The translations under genes were made by a program, and so were the position numbers. Below, piece by piece: positions 53,261 through 61,680 of a stretch of 64,000 bases of DNA. The DNA comes from Pararhizobium gei (GTDB lineage: Bacteria; Pseudomonadota; Alphaproteobacteria; Rhizobiales; Rhizobiaceae), in the NCBI RefSeq assembly GCF_029223885.1, contig NZ_CP119409.1, forward strand, positions 956,001-1,020,000, written 5' to 3'. The notes under the pieces are model-generated. The model was not told the origin of the DNA. It did no database searches and was given only the letters and a program-made list of their open reading frames with translations. Each line of letters opens with the position of its first letter. Positions within the stretch are counted from its first letter, which is position 1.

Positions 53261-53324
53261 AGGGAGTCTGCGGTTTGCAACATGCCTAGATATTTCAAAG
53301 TCAACACCACCGGTGGATTGCCTC

Positions 53325-54863
53325 TTGCTGCAGGAAACGACCAAATCGCGGATAAAACCCGCCATAACGCTGGAGGGCATATCCAAGTCCTTTCCGGGCG
53401 TGAAGGCGCTGTCCGATGTCTCGCTGTCGCTCTATCCGGGCTCCGTCACGGCGCTGATCGGCGAGAACGGAGCGGGAAAATCGACGTTGGTCAAGATCCT
53501 CACCGGCATCTATCAGCCCGACGGCGGAACGATCCGCATTGATGGTGGTGACACCCATTTTCCGACGGCGATGGCGGCATCTCATCAAGGCGTCACGGCC
53601 ATCCATCAGGAAACCGTGCTGTTCGATGACCTTTCGGTTGCCGAAAATATTTTTCTTGGGCATGCGCCGCGGGGCCGGTTTGGCCTGATCGACTGGAAGA
53701 AACTTAACGGCGATGCCAGGGCGCTTCTCGCCCGCGTCGGCGCCGAAATCGACCCGACCATTCGTCTGCGCGATCTCGGCATTGCCAACAAGCATATGGT
53801 CGCGATTGCCCGCGCACTGTCGATCGACGCCAGCGTCGTCATCATGGACGAGCCGACGGCAGCATTGTCGCATAAGGAAATTCACGAACTCTACGATCTG
53901 ATCGACCGGCTGAAGGCGGACGGCAAGGCGATCCTGTTCATCAGCCACAAGTTCGACGAGATTTTTCGGATCGCCGATCGCTACACCGTTTTCCGGGATG
54001 GCGGCATGGTCGGCGAGGGGCTGATTGCCGATGTCACTCAGGACCAGTTGGTGAAAATGATGGTTGGTCGCGACGTCGGCCAGGTTTTCCCGAAGGTGGA
54101 TGTCGATATCGGCGAACCGGTGCTGACCGTCTCCGGCTATCGCCATCCCACAGAGTTCGAGGACATCAATTTCGAGCTGCGGCGCGGTGAAATCCTCGGC
54201 TTCTACGGCCTGATCGGTGCCGGCCGCTCCGAGTTCATGCAGTCGCTGATCGGGATCACCCGCCCGTCGGCCGGCGCTGTCAGGTTGAACGGCAAGATAT
54301 TGGTGATCCGCTCGCCTGCGGAAGCGATCGAGGCCGGGATTGTCTATGTGCCGGAGGAGCGCGGTCGACAGGGGGCAATTATTGGTCTGCCTATTTTCCA
54401 GAACGTCACGCTCCCCTCACTGCAGAAAACGTCGCGGGCGGGCTTCCTGAAGCTTGCCAATGAATTCGCGCTGGCGCGGGAATATACCTCCCGACTCGAT
54501 CTGCGGGCCGCTTCGCTCGATCAGGATGTGGGCACTTTGTCCGGCGGCAACCAGCAGAAGGTGGTGATCGCCAAATGGCTGGCGACGCAGCCGAAGGTCA
54601 TCATCCTCGACGAACCCACCAAGGGGATCGATATCGGCTCGAAGGCCGCCGTGCATGCCTTCATGAGCGAACTGGCAGGGCAGGGATTGAGCATCATCAT
54701 GGTTTCCTCGGAAATTCCTGAGATCATGGGCATGGCGGACCGGGTCATCGTTATGCGCGAAGGCCGGATCGCCGGACGGTTCGAACGCTCGGAACTGACC
54801 GCCGAAAAACTGGTGCGGGCCGCGGCCGGTATTGCAACGCAAGCCGAAGGCGGGATCGCGTGA
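53325..54863 (+). CDS. rhaT: Rhamnose ABC transporter, ATP-binding protein
   Basis: The start is uncertain: a TTG at 53325 with GGTGG 8 nt upstream gives 512 residues; a GTG at 53313 is the other choice. A longer frame across the RIME-like element is not credible. Two ABC cassettes are present: first Walker A GENGAGKST, signature region LGIANKHMVAIARALSI (degenerate as usual for the sugar type), Walker B VVIMDEPTA. The second cassette has Walker A-like GLIGAGRSE, signature LSGGNQQKVVIAKWL and Walker B VIILDEPTKG. It energises rhamnose uptake. The stop overlaps the rhaP start (TGATG). Confidence 0.9.
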   Translation: MLQETTKSRIKPAITLEGISKSFPGVKALSDVSLSLYPGSVTALIGENGAGKSTLVKILTGIYQPDGGTIRIDGGDTHFPTAMAASHQGVTAIHQETVLFDDLSVAENIFLGHAPRGRFGLIDWKKLNGDARALLARVGAEIDPTIRLRDLGIANKHMVAIARALSIDASVVIMDEPTAALSHKEIHELYDLIDRLKADGKAILFISHKFDEIFRIADRYTVFRDGGMVGEGLIADVTQDQLVKMMVGRDVGQVFPKVDVDIGEPVLTVSGYRHPTEFEDINFELRRGEILGFYGLIGAGRSEFMQSLIGITRPSAGAVRLNGKILVIRSPAEAIEAGIVYVPEERGRQGAIIGLPIFQNVTLPSLQKTSRAGFLKLANEFALAREYTSRLDLRAASLDQDVGTLSGGNQQKVVIAKWLATQPKVIILDEPTKGIDIGSKAAVHAFMSELAGQGLSIIMVSSEIPEIMGMADRVIVMREGRIAGRFERSELTAEKLVRAAAGIATQAEGGIA

Positions 54864-55840
54864 TGGCAAAGCTGCTTAAAAATCGTGAAGTGCTTCTGGT
54901 TGTCGCCATCGTCATATTGCTGGTCGCCATCACTCTGCGCTTCCCCGGTTTCATCGCCCCCGCCAATCTGGCGCGTGTCTATAACGATACGTCGATCCTG
55001 ATCATCCTTGCGCTCGGCCAGATGGCTGTCATCCTGACGCGCTGCATTGACCTGTCCATGGCCGCCAATCTGGCGCTGTGCGGCATGGTCGCAGCCATGA
55101 TCAATGCCGCTTTCCCGGGCGTACCGATCCCGCTCCTCGTGCTGGGTGTCGCGGCCCTTGGCGCCGCCCTCGGTTCGATCAACGGCCTGCTCGTCTGGAA
55201 GCTCGATATTCCGCCCATCGTGGTGACGCTCGGCACACTGACGATCTTTCGCGGCACGATCTTCCTTTTGAGCAATGGCGCCTGGATCAATGCCCACCAG
55301 ATGAGCGACGCCTTCAAGGCTTTGCCGCGTGCGTCGGTGATCGGGTTGCCGATGCTGACCTGGCTGTCTGTGGCAGCCGTCGGCGCCATCTATATTGTCA
55401 TGACGCGCACGCCAGTCGGACGCGCCTTCTATGCTGTCGGCGGAAACCCGCATGCGGCTGTCTATACCGGCATCGACGTCGGCCGCACGCGGTTCCTCGC
55501 CTATTGTCTCTCGGGCGCGCTTGCCGGGCTTTCGGGCTATCTCTGGGTCTCCCGCTACGCTGTCGCCTATGTCGATATCGCCGCCGGATTCGAACTCGAT
55601 ATCATCGCGGCCTGCGTCATCGGCGGCATTTCGATTGCCGGCGGCATCGGCTCGGTGGGCGGCGCCGTGCTCGGTGGCCTGTTCCTCGGCGTCATCAAGA
55701 ATGCCCTGCCGGTGATCAACATCTCGCCCTTCGCGCAACTGGCTATTTCCGGAACGGTGATCATCGTCGCGGTCGCGGTCAACGCCCGGTCGGAGAAGCG
55801 CAAGGGCCGTGTCATTCTGAAAAAGGCGGAGGCGATCTGA
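54863..55840 (+). CDS. rhaP: Rhamnose ABC transporter, permease
   Basis: A 325-residue permease of the ribose/AraH type, with about ten membrane helices (VLLVVAIVILLVAITLRFPGF at the N-terminus). It carries the conserved cytoplasmic loop AVGGNPHAAVYTGIDVGRTRFLAYCLSGALAGLSG. The ATG at 54863 overlaps the rhaT stop, and its own stop overlaps the rhaQ start, giving a tightly coupled transporter operon. RhaP forms the membrane channel together with RhaQ. Confidence 0.93.
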   Translation: MAKLLKNREVLLVVAIVILLVAITLRFPGFIAPANLARVYNDTSILIILALGQMAVILTRCIDLSMAANLALCGMVAAMINAAFPGVPIPLLVLGVAALGAALGSINGLLVWKLDIPPIVVTLGTLTIFRGTIFLLSNGAWINAHQMSDAFKALPRASVIGLPMLTWLSVAAVGAIYIVMTRTPVGRAFYAVGGNPHAAVYTGIDVGRTRFLAYCLSGALAGLSGYLWVSRYAVAYVDIAAGFELDIIAACVIGGISIAGGIGSVGGAVLGGLFLGVIKNALPVINISPFAQLAISGTVIIVAVAVNARSEKRKGRVILKKAEAI

Positions 55841-56844
55841 TGGCGCAGGCGCAACTTTCACCCAGGCTTATCCCCGATCGGCTTCGCAGCCGCAGCAGCC
55901 GATTGCTGAAAAGCTGGGAAAGCCTGCTTCTCGTTGTTGCCATTATGATCTTCGCGATCAACTCCTTCGCCTCGCCGTATTTCCTCGATCCGTGGAACCT
56001 GTCGGACGCGACCTTCAACTTTACGGAAAAGGCGATGATTGCCTTCGCCATGGCGCTTGTCATTATCGCCGGTGAGATCGATCTTTCCGTTGCCGCGATC
56101 ATTGCACTCTCCTCGACCATGATGGGTTTGGGGATGAGCCTCGGCTTCGATACGCCGATGCTTGTCATCATCGGCCTCGGAACAGGTCTGCTTTGCGGTG
56201 CAGTCAACGGGTTGTTGATCACGGGCCTCGGCCTGCCGTCGATTGTCGTCACCATCGGCACGATGAGCCTGTTTCGCGGCCTGTCCTTCATTATACTGGG
56301 GGACCAGGCCTATACGGGTTATCCAGCGAGCTTTGCCTATTTTGGCCAAGGCTATGTCTGGTGGGTGTTCTCGTTTGAATTCGCGCTGTTCGTGCTGTTT
56401 GCCATTGTCTACAGCGTGCTGCTGCACAAGACGAATTTTGGCCGCGCCGTCTACGCCATCGGCAACAATCAGACGGCGGCGATGTTCTCCGGCGTTCGCG
56501 TCGGCCGCGTCAAGTTTATCCTGTTTCTGCTCACGGGCCTTATGGCCGGCATTGCCTCGATCTGCCTGACCTCGCGCCTCGGCTCCACCCGCCCGTCGAT
56601 TGCCTTGGGTGTCGAACTCGAAGTGGTGACGATGGTGGTGCTTGGCGGGGTGAGCATTCTCGGCGGTTCGGGCACCATTCCCGGCGTCGTGCTGGCCGCC
56701 TTCATCATGGGCATGGTGACCTTCGGCTTTGGCCTGCTCAACGTACCGGGGATCGTCATGTCGATCTTCATTGGCGCGCTACTGATCTCGGTCATCGCAA
56801 TGCCCATTCTCTGGTCCCGGACGCGCCGCCGCGGCGCGCATTGA
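55840..56844 (+). CDS. rhaQ: Rhamnose ABC transporter, second permease
   Basis: A 334-residue permease starting at the ATG that overlaps the rhaP stop (TGATG). It is related to RhaP, with helices such as [21 protein letters not shown] and [25 protein letters not shown], and the loop [35 protein letters not shown]. The two permeases form a heterodimer, unlike ribose systems with one gene. The tail ends in a basic [11 protein letters not shown] frame extending upstream through rhaP was rejected as a shadow. Confidence 0.93.
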   Translation: MAQAQLSPRLIPDRLRSRSSRLLKSWESLLLVVAIMIFAINSFASPYFLDPWNLSDATFNFTEKAMIAFAMALVIIAGEIDLSVAAIIALSSTMMGLGMSLGFDTPMLVIIGLGTGLLCGAVNGLLITGLGLPSIVVTIGTMSLFRGLSFIILGDQAYTGYPASFAYFGQGYVWWVFSFEFALFVLFAIVYSVLLHKTNFGRAVYAIGNNQTAAMFSGVRVGRVKFILFLLTGLMAGIASICLTSRLGSTRPSIALGVELEVVTMVVLGGVSILGGSGTIPGVVLAAFIMGMVTFGFGLLNVPGIVMSIFIGALLISVIAMPILWSRTRRRGAH

Positions 56845-56854
56845 GGAGCGGATC

Positions 56855-57169
56855 ATGGAAAAATATGCATTTCGCATGCGGCTCAATCCGGGCCAGAGCG
56901 AAGAGTACAAGATACGGCACGATGCAATCTGGCCGGATTTGTTGGGGCTGCTCAAGCAGGCCGGCGTTTCCGATTATTCTATCCACCTCGATGAGGAGAC
57001 CAATCTCCTGTTCGGTGTTCTCTGGCGACGCGATGACCACGGCATGGCCGACCTTCCCGATCACCCTGTGATGCGGAAATGGTGGGCCTATATGGCCGAT
57101 CTGATGGAGACCAAGGCCGACAACGAGCCTGTCGCAGTGCCGCTCGTCACTGTCTTCCACATGAAATGA
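56855..57169 (+). CDS. rhaU: L-rhamnose mutarotase
   Basis: A 104-residue protein of the RhaU/YiiL family. It has the typical [29 protein letters not shown] start with the catalytic His, [18 protein letters not shown] and [22 protein letters not shown]. It speeds conversion between alpha and beta L-rhamnose before the isomerase. It lies 10 nt after rhaQ and 7 nt before rhaK, inside the operon. Confidence 0.95.
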   Translation: MEKYAFRMRLNPGQSEEYKIRHDAIWPDLLGLLKQAGVSDYSIHLDEETNLLFGVLWRRDDHGMADLPDHPVMRKWWAYMADLMETKADNEPVAVPLVTVFHMK

Positions 57170-57176
57170 GTGCCGC

Positions 57177-58553
57177 ATGAAAATCGTCGCCGTCATCGAT
57201 ATCGGCAAGACCAATGCCAAGGTGGCGCTTGTCGATCTCGACCGGTTCGAGGAGATTGCGGTGCGCAAGACCGCCAATGCGGTGTCCACGGACGGTCTCT
57301 ATCCGCATTTCGATGTCGAACGCCTGTGGGGTTTCATCACGCGTGGATTGGCGGAGTTGAACGCGTTGACGCCGATAGAGGCGATTTCGGTGACAACACA
57401 CGGCGCGACCGCCGTTCTCCTTGATAGCCGAGGCGAACTTGCGCTGCCCCTGCTGGATTACGAGTTTACCGGGCCGGACAGGCTCCGAACGGACTATGAC
57501 CGGGTCCGCCCGCCTTTCGCCGAGACCGGATCCGCCCGTTTGCCGATGGGGCTCAATATCGGCGCGCAGATTTATTGGCAGGAGCAGACCTTTCCCGCCG
57601 AGTTCGCCCATGTCTCCGCAATCCTCACCTATGCGCAATATTGGTCCTACCGGTTGACGGGCGTCCCATCGACGGAGTTGACGTCGCTTGGATGCCACAC
57701 CGACCTCTGGAACCCCCATAAGGCCGATTTCTCGACCATGGTCGATCAGCGCGGCTGGCGCTCGCTGTTTGCGCCCGTGCGGCGGGCAAGCGAACGCCTG
57801 GGCGGGCTGACCGATCAGGCGGCGGCGGAAACCGCCTTGCCCGCCGGACTGCCTGTGTTTTGCGGCATTCACGATTCCAATGCCTCTCTGCTTCCGCATG
57901 TGGTGACGCGGCAAACACCGTTTTCCGTCGTATCCACAGGCACCTGGGTCGTCATCATGGCAGTCGGGGCGAAACCCATGAGCCTCGATCCGGCCCGCGA
58001 CATCCTCATCAACGTCAACGCGCTCGGCGATCCCGTGGCCTCCGCCCGCTTCATGGGTGGCCGTGCATTTGCAACTCTGATCACCGCCGCCGATATCGAG
58101 CTTTCCGATACGGCGGAAGCGGATGTTGTCGCCCGGCACTGCATGCTCATGCCCTCGGTGCCGGAAGGCTCCGGGCCGTTTCCGAATTCAACGGCGCGAT
58201 GGACATGCGAAGAGCAAAGCCTGACGCCTGCGGAGCGGTTCGCCGTCGTATCCTTCTATCTCGCCATGATGAGCGCAACATGTCTCGATCTCATCGGAGC
58301 CCAGGGAGAGATCGTGGTGGAAGGACCGTTTGCGTCCAACCCTTGTTACCTGCGCATGTTGGGCGCGGCCACAGGACGCCCCATTTTAATCGGCAGCAAC
58401 AGTGCGACAGGCACAAGCCTTGGCGCAGCCTGCCTGGCCGACGGGAACCGTGCGCGGGCTCATACGGTGGAATTGAATAGCCCTGTGCCGGACATCTATA
58501 GAGTATATGCGGACAAATGGCGCTTGGAGGCAAATCGCGCTGAAGGACTTTAG
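57177..58553 (+). CDS. rhaK: Rhamnulokinase (FGGY family)
   Basis: A 458-residue sugar kinase. It begins MKIVAVIDIGKTNAKVALVDL (ATP-binding phosphate loop), with VTTHGATAVLLDSRGELALPLLDYE, CGIHDSNASLLPH (catalytic-region Asp) and STGTWVVIMAVG. It phosphorylates L-rhamnulose to rhamnulose-1-phosphate in the cytoplasm. In Rhizobium leguminosarum RhaK is also required for activity of the rhamnose ABC transporter, an unusual kinase-transporter link. It is the last gene of the plus-strand rhamnose operon; no strong terminator was seen just after it. Confidence 0.93.
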   Translation: MKIVAVIDIGKTNAKVALVDLDRFEEIAVRKTANAVSTDGLYPHFDVERLWGFITRGLAELNALTPIEAISVTTHGATAVLLDSRGELALPLLDYEFTGPDRLRTDYDRVRPPFAETGSARLPMGLNIGAQIYWQEQTFPAEFAHVSAILTYAQYWSYRLTGVPSTELTSLGCHTDLWNPHKADFSTMVDQRGWRSLFAPVRRASERLGGLTDQAAAETALPAGLPVFCGIHDSNASLLPHVVTRQTPFSVVSTGTWVVIMAVGAKPMSLDPARDILINVNALGDPVASARFMGGRAFATLITAADIELSDTAEADVVARHCMLMPSVPEGSGPFPNSTARWTCEEQSLTPAERFAVVSFYLAMMSATCLDLIGAQGEIVVEGPFASNPCYLRMLGAATGRPILIGSNSATGTSLGAACLADGNRARAHTVELNSPVPDIYRVYADKWRLEANRAEGL

Positions 58554-58616
58554 GCGCAGGCGGCTGGCAAAAGCGGCCGAAGGTCTGTTTGCAGTGCAGG
58601 CTTGCGGGATGTGTTT

Positions 58617-58730
58617 TCAGAATACCTGCAGGTGGACTGCCTTGCGATCTTCTTCAATGTTCAAGAGGATTGAAATAGCCGCGAGCGTCAAGACGGCAAT
58701 CAGTGTGGCGCACAGTCCCAGAACAATCAT
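58617..58730 (-). CDS. Small membrane peptide (37 aa)
   Basis: A 37-residue frame on the minus strand, MIVLGLCATLIAVLTLAAISI followed by the polar tail LLNIEEDRKAVHLQVF. GAGGG lies 8 nt upstream of the ATG. One membrane helix with a charged tail; family not recognised. It lies antisense just past rhaK, possibly a stand-alone stress peptide. Confidence 0.4.
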   Translation of the reverse strand: MIVLGLCATLIAVLTLAAISILLNIEEDRKAVHLQVF

Positions 58731-59257
58731 TGCCCATTCCCTCTACGCCACCCTCATGGTGACGCTTCAAATCGGTCTGCTATGCTTTGCATCGCTCTCG
58801 CAGCCAGAATAGAAGTGCTTTAACGGCATTGTCAGGCAAGCTCAATTCCCAAGTTTAATCCATAAAAACCTGTGGTTTTCTTGTCACGCCGCACAACGGC
58901 CTGACCGATAAAGGTTCAATTTTAGCTAAAGCAGATACAGAGTACCAACCGTTAACCTTCAAGCAACGAATTAACCATAAACATGGTCGCTAAGCGTCGG
59001 AGCAGGAAGCCATTCCTGGCAAGGCATGAAGCCGCACCGACGAACCGGTTCTGATCCGGTATGGTTTCCCGGGCAATTTTCGAAAATGCGGTCGATCGCT
59101 GCCATCGTGGCACGGGCTTTGAAAAGTCTGCGCCTTGCCCCTGGAAACATGACGCCAAACAGCCTGCAACGGCCATGCCGTGACGATTTTCATTTTAGGA
59201 CTACTCTCTGGAGGCCGTTCCGGTTTTGCAGAGTTTCTTCCAGACCGGGGAACACGC
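58731..59257 (+). other. Intergenic region upstream of the chemotaxis operon
   Basis: About 530 nt with an AT-rich middle (58850-58985) that should contain the operon promoter. A small AAAACC/GGTTTT hairpin lies near 58865. No supported coding frame other than the 37-residue peptide to its left; the GTG at 59180, in phase with the receptor gene, lacks a ribosome site. Confidence 0.45.
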
Positions 59258-60868
59258 GTGAGGCACGAAACGTCGCCAGATCAGACCAGGAAGGCGCAGG
59301 CGGGCAGCCTGCTTGAGCGCCTGCGGTTTGCCGGGCTCGACGATGGCCAGACGGAAGTCCTTCGCCGCAACCGGCAGGCATTGGGCGCGCAGGTCGAGCT
59401 GGCGTTGCGCGATCTCTTCCAGCGTCTGCAAACCTTTCCGGAAGCGGCTCGGCATTTCACCAGCGATCGTCAGATCGATCGCCTGCACGATCTTCAGTCC
59501 TCGCATTGGAATGTTCTCACGGACGCCCGTTTCGATAGCCTCTATGCCGAGCGCGTCAAGCTTCTTTCCGATGCGGAAGGCAAGATGGGTCTGGACCCGC
59601 GCTGGCAGATCGCCGGCCATTCAGTTGTTTTGGAACGGCTGATCTGCGCGATGATCGAAGAACTCTGGCCGAAATCCGTGCTACCGCTCGGCAAATCGCG
59701 CAAGCAGGAACTGGCCGATCTCGTCGCTGCCCTTGTCCGCACGGTGTTCGTAGACACCGAAATTTCCGTGTCCTTGCGCTTCAACGAACTGCGCCACAGC
59801 CATCAGCGCCAGCTTGCCGAACAGCGCAAGGCCGGTGAAGCCGAGGCGCTTGCACTTTTTTCCGACGTAGCGCTTGCGCTTGAACGCGGTGATCTCACAG
59901 TCCGAACGGACAGCGAGACCGCCCCCGCGTACCAGCCGCTTGCGCAGCAACTGAACGGCGCGCTCGACCTGTTTCAAGACAGGATCGCCGGACTGTCCGA
60001 CCGGGCGGCGGCGATGGAAACCGCATCCGCCGATCTTCGTGGACGGACGACGGGTTTTGCCGAACAGGCGAGGGAACAGTCCGGCGCGCTTGCGGATACG
60101 GTCAAAGCGCTTGGCATCATTGTCGATCGGGTCAAAACCAATGCCGTCCAGGCGCGCTCCGCCGAGCAGGGCGCCGCAGCGGCGCGGCAGTCGGCCGAAG
60201 ACAGCGGCGAGATCGCGGGCCAGGCGATTTCCGCCATGGCCGACATCGAGGCGTCGGCTGAAAAGATCGGTCAGATCATCGGCGTCATCGACGAGATTGC
60301 TTTCCAGACCAATCTGCTTGCCCTGAACGCCGGGATCGAAGCTGCGCGCGCGGGCGAAAGCGGCCGCGGCTTCGCTGTCGTGGCGCAGGAAGTCCGTGCC
60401 CTTGCACAGCGCTCCGGCGATGCCGCCCGCGAGATCAAGCAGCTTGTCTCCAATACCAAGTCTCAGGTCGAGGCCGGCGTCGCACGGGTCGGCCGCACTC
60501 AGGATGCAATCAGCAGCATTGTTGACCAGGTTCGTGGCATAAACGATGCAGTCGCCGGAATTGCCCGTGAGACTGCGGAACAGGCGGCAGGCATGGAAGC
60601 CGCCGTCTCCGAGCTCGGCCATATCGGTCTGCAGGTTGTCGCCGGCGCGGCACTCGCTGCCGATGCAGGCCAAAGCTGCGCAGATCTTCACACGGTCATC
60701 CTCGAACTTGGTCAGACGATCCGCGAATTCCATGTTGAGCGACAGGCGCCGAAATTCCCGGCTGCTGTTTCCGCGGCGCGGATTGCCGTCTCGGCGCGCC
60801 CTCGCGATGAGGATCAAGATTTTGACGATGACGGCCTTCAGGGTCGTCTCGCCGGATGGGGCCGCTGA
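59258..60868 (+). CDS. icpA: Soluble globin-coupled-type chemoreceptor (IcpA-like)
   Basis: The GTG at 59258 with GGGGA upstream gives 536 residues. Residues about 15-160 resemble the sensor globin of globin-coupled receptors ([13 protein letters not shown], then [12 protein letters not shown], matching the usual HxRIGLxPRWYIGG), but the position of the heme-binding His is Glu107. Residues about 185-500 are the chemotaxis signalling coiled coil with the conserved hairpin [21 protein letters not shown]. There are no membrane helices, so the receptor is cytoplasmic. As the first gene of the che operon it corresponds to icpA of Sinorhizobium meliloti. The C-terminus lacks an obvious CheR-tethering pentapeptide. 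Confidence 0.88.
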   Translation: MRHETSPDQTRKAQAGSLLERLRFAGLDDGQTEVLRRNRQALGAQVELALRDLFQRLQTFPEAARHFTSDRQIDRLHDLQSSHWNVLTDARFDSLYAERVKLLSDAEGKMGLDPRWQIAGHSVVLERLICAMIEELWPKSVLPLGKSRKQELADLVAALVRTVFVDTEISVSLRFNELRHSHQRQLAEQRKAGEAEALALFSDVALALERGDLTVRTDSETAPAYQPLAQQLNGALDLFQDRIAGLSDRAAAMETASADLRGRTTGFAEQAREQSGALADTVKALGIIVDRVKTNAVQARSAEQGAAAARQSAEDSGEIAGQAISAMADIEASAEKIGQIIGVIDEIAFQTNLLALNAGIEAARAGESGRGFAVVAQEVRALAQRSGDAAREIKQLVSNTKSQVEAGVARVGRTQDAISSIVDQVRGINDAVAGIARETAEQAAGMEAAVSELGHIGLQVVAGAALAADAGQSCADLHTVILELGQTIREFHVERQAPKFPAAVSAARIAVSARPRDEDQDFDDDGLQGRLAGWGR

Positions 60869-61001
60869 TGCAGTGCCCTCACGAATACATGCAGCCCTCG
60901 GCAAGTTTTTATCAGTCATGGCACGGGAATTCCCGTGGTCGCGGCGGAAATCTGCGAAACCGGTTTTGTAAATTGCTCCCTGTCAGAGAAGGAAAGTAGC
61001 A

Positions 61002-61295
61002 ATGGCACCCAAGAAGTCCGCTTCGAAAATTTTAAGTCTCGCGCCCGTCCTCGATCTCAACGAGGCAACCACGCTGCACGGAAAGCTGATGGGATTGCGC
61101 GGCAGCAACATCGTGGTTGACGCCTCCGCAGTCGAGCGCGTCGGCGCGCTTTGCATTCAGGTGCTGATGGCCGGAGCGAAAAGCTGGGAAGAAGACAAAC
61201 AGTCTTTCACCTTTTCCAAGGTGTCGGACGCATTTACGAAAACGACACAGCTGATCGGGGTCAATATTGATCACCTGATAGCAAAGGAGATTTGA
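61002..61295 (+). CDS. cheS: Chemotaxis STAS-domain protein CheS
   Basis: A 97-residue protein with a STAS-like fold (LAPVLDLNEATTLHGKLMGLRGSNIVVDASAVERVGALCIQVLMAGAKSWEEDKQSF). In Sinorhizobium meliloti the same-sized, same-position CheS binds CheA and speeds drainage of phosphate from CheY1; the gene is called cheX in some Rhizobium papers. The expected regulatory Ser is not obvious; the DASAVERVGA segment holds the usual site. It is 3 nt upstream of cheY1. Confidence 0.88.
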   Translation: MAPKKSASKILSLAPVLDLNEATTLHGKLMGLRGSNIVVDASAVERVGALCIQVLMAGAKSWEEDKQSFTFSKVSDAFTKTTQLIGVNIDHLIAKEI

Positions 61296-61298
61296 GAC

Positions 61299-61664
61299 AT
61301 GAAAAAGAAAGTTCTTACGGTCGATGATTCCAGAACCATCCGGAACATGCTTCTCGTGACGCTGAACAATGCCGGTTTCGAAACGATCCAGGCCGAAGAC
61401 GGTATTGAAGGCCTCGAGGTGCTTGAGGATGCCAATCCGGATGTCATCGTCACCGACATCAACATGCCGCGTCTCGATGGCTTCGGCTTCATCGAAGGCG
61501 TGCGCAGGAACGAAAAATTCCGGGCGATCCCGATCCTCGTTCTCACGACCGAGAGCGATGCGGAAAAGAAGAACCGCGCCCGCCAGGCAGGCGCGACCGG
61601 GTGGATCGTCAAGCCATTCGATCCTACCAAACTGATCGATGCAATCGAGCGCGTAACCGCTTAA
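61299..61664 (+). CDS. cheY1: Chemotaxis response regulator CheY1
   Basis: A 121-residue stand-alone receiver. Acidic pair D9-D10, phospho-acceptor D53 in VIVTDINMPRLDG, the conserved Thr in ILVLTTESD and Lys in WIVKPFDP are all intact. In rhizobia CheY1 is a phosphate sink that competes with the motor-binding CheY2 for phosphate from CheA. It is coupled to cheS and cheA (3 and 16 nt gaps). Confidence 0.93.
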   Translation: MKKKVLTVDDSRTIRNMLLVTLNNAGFETIQAEDGIEGLEVLEDANPDVIVTDINMPRLDGFGFIEGVRRNEKFRAIPILVLTTESDAEKKNRARQAGATGWIVKPFDPTKLIDAIERVTA

Positions 61665-61680
61665 GCCAGGATTCCTCCCC

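Noticed and set aside
53043..53324. N-terminal extension of the rhamnose ATPase through the RIME-like element
   Set aside because: The extension translates palindromic DNA, overlaps the rhaS end in another frame, and adds residues foreign to ABC ATPases.
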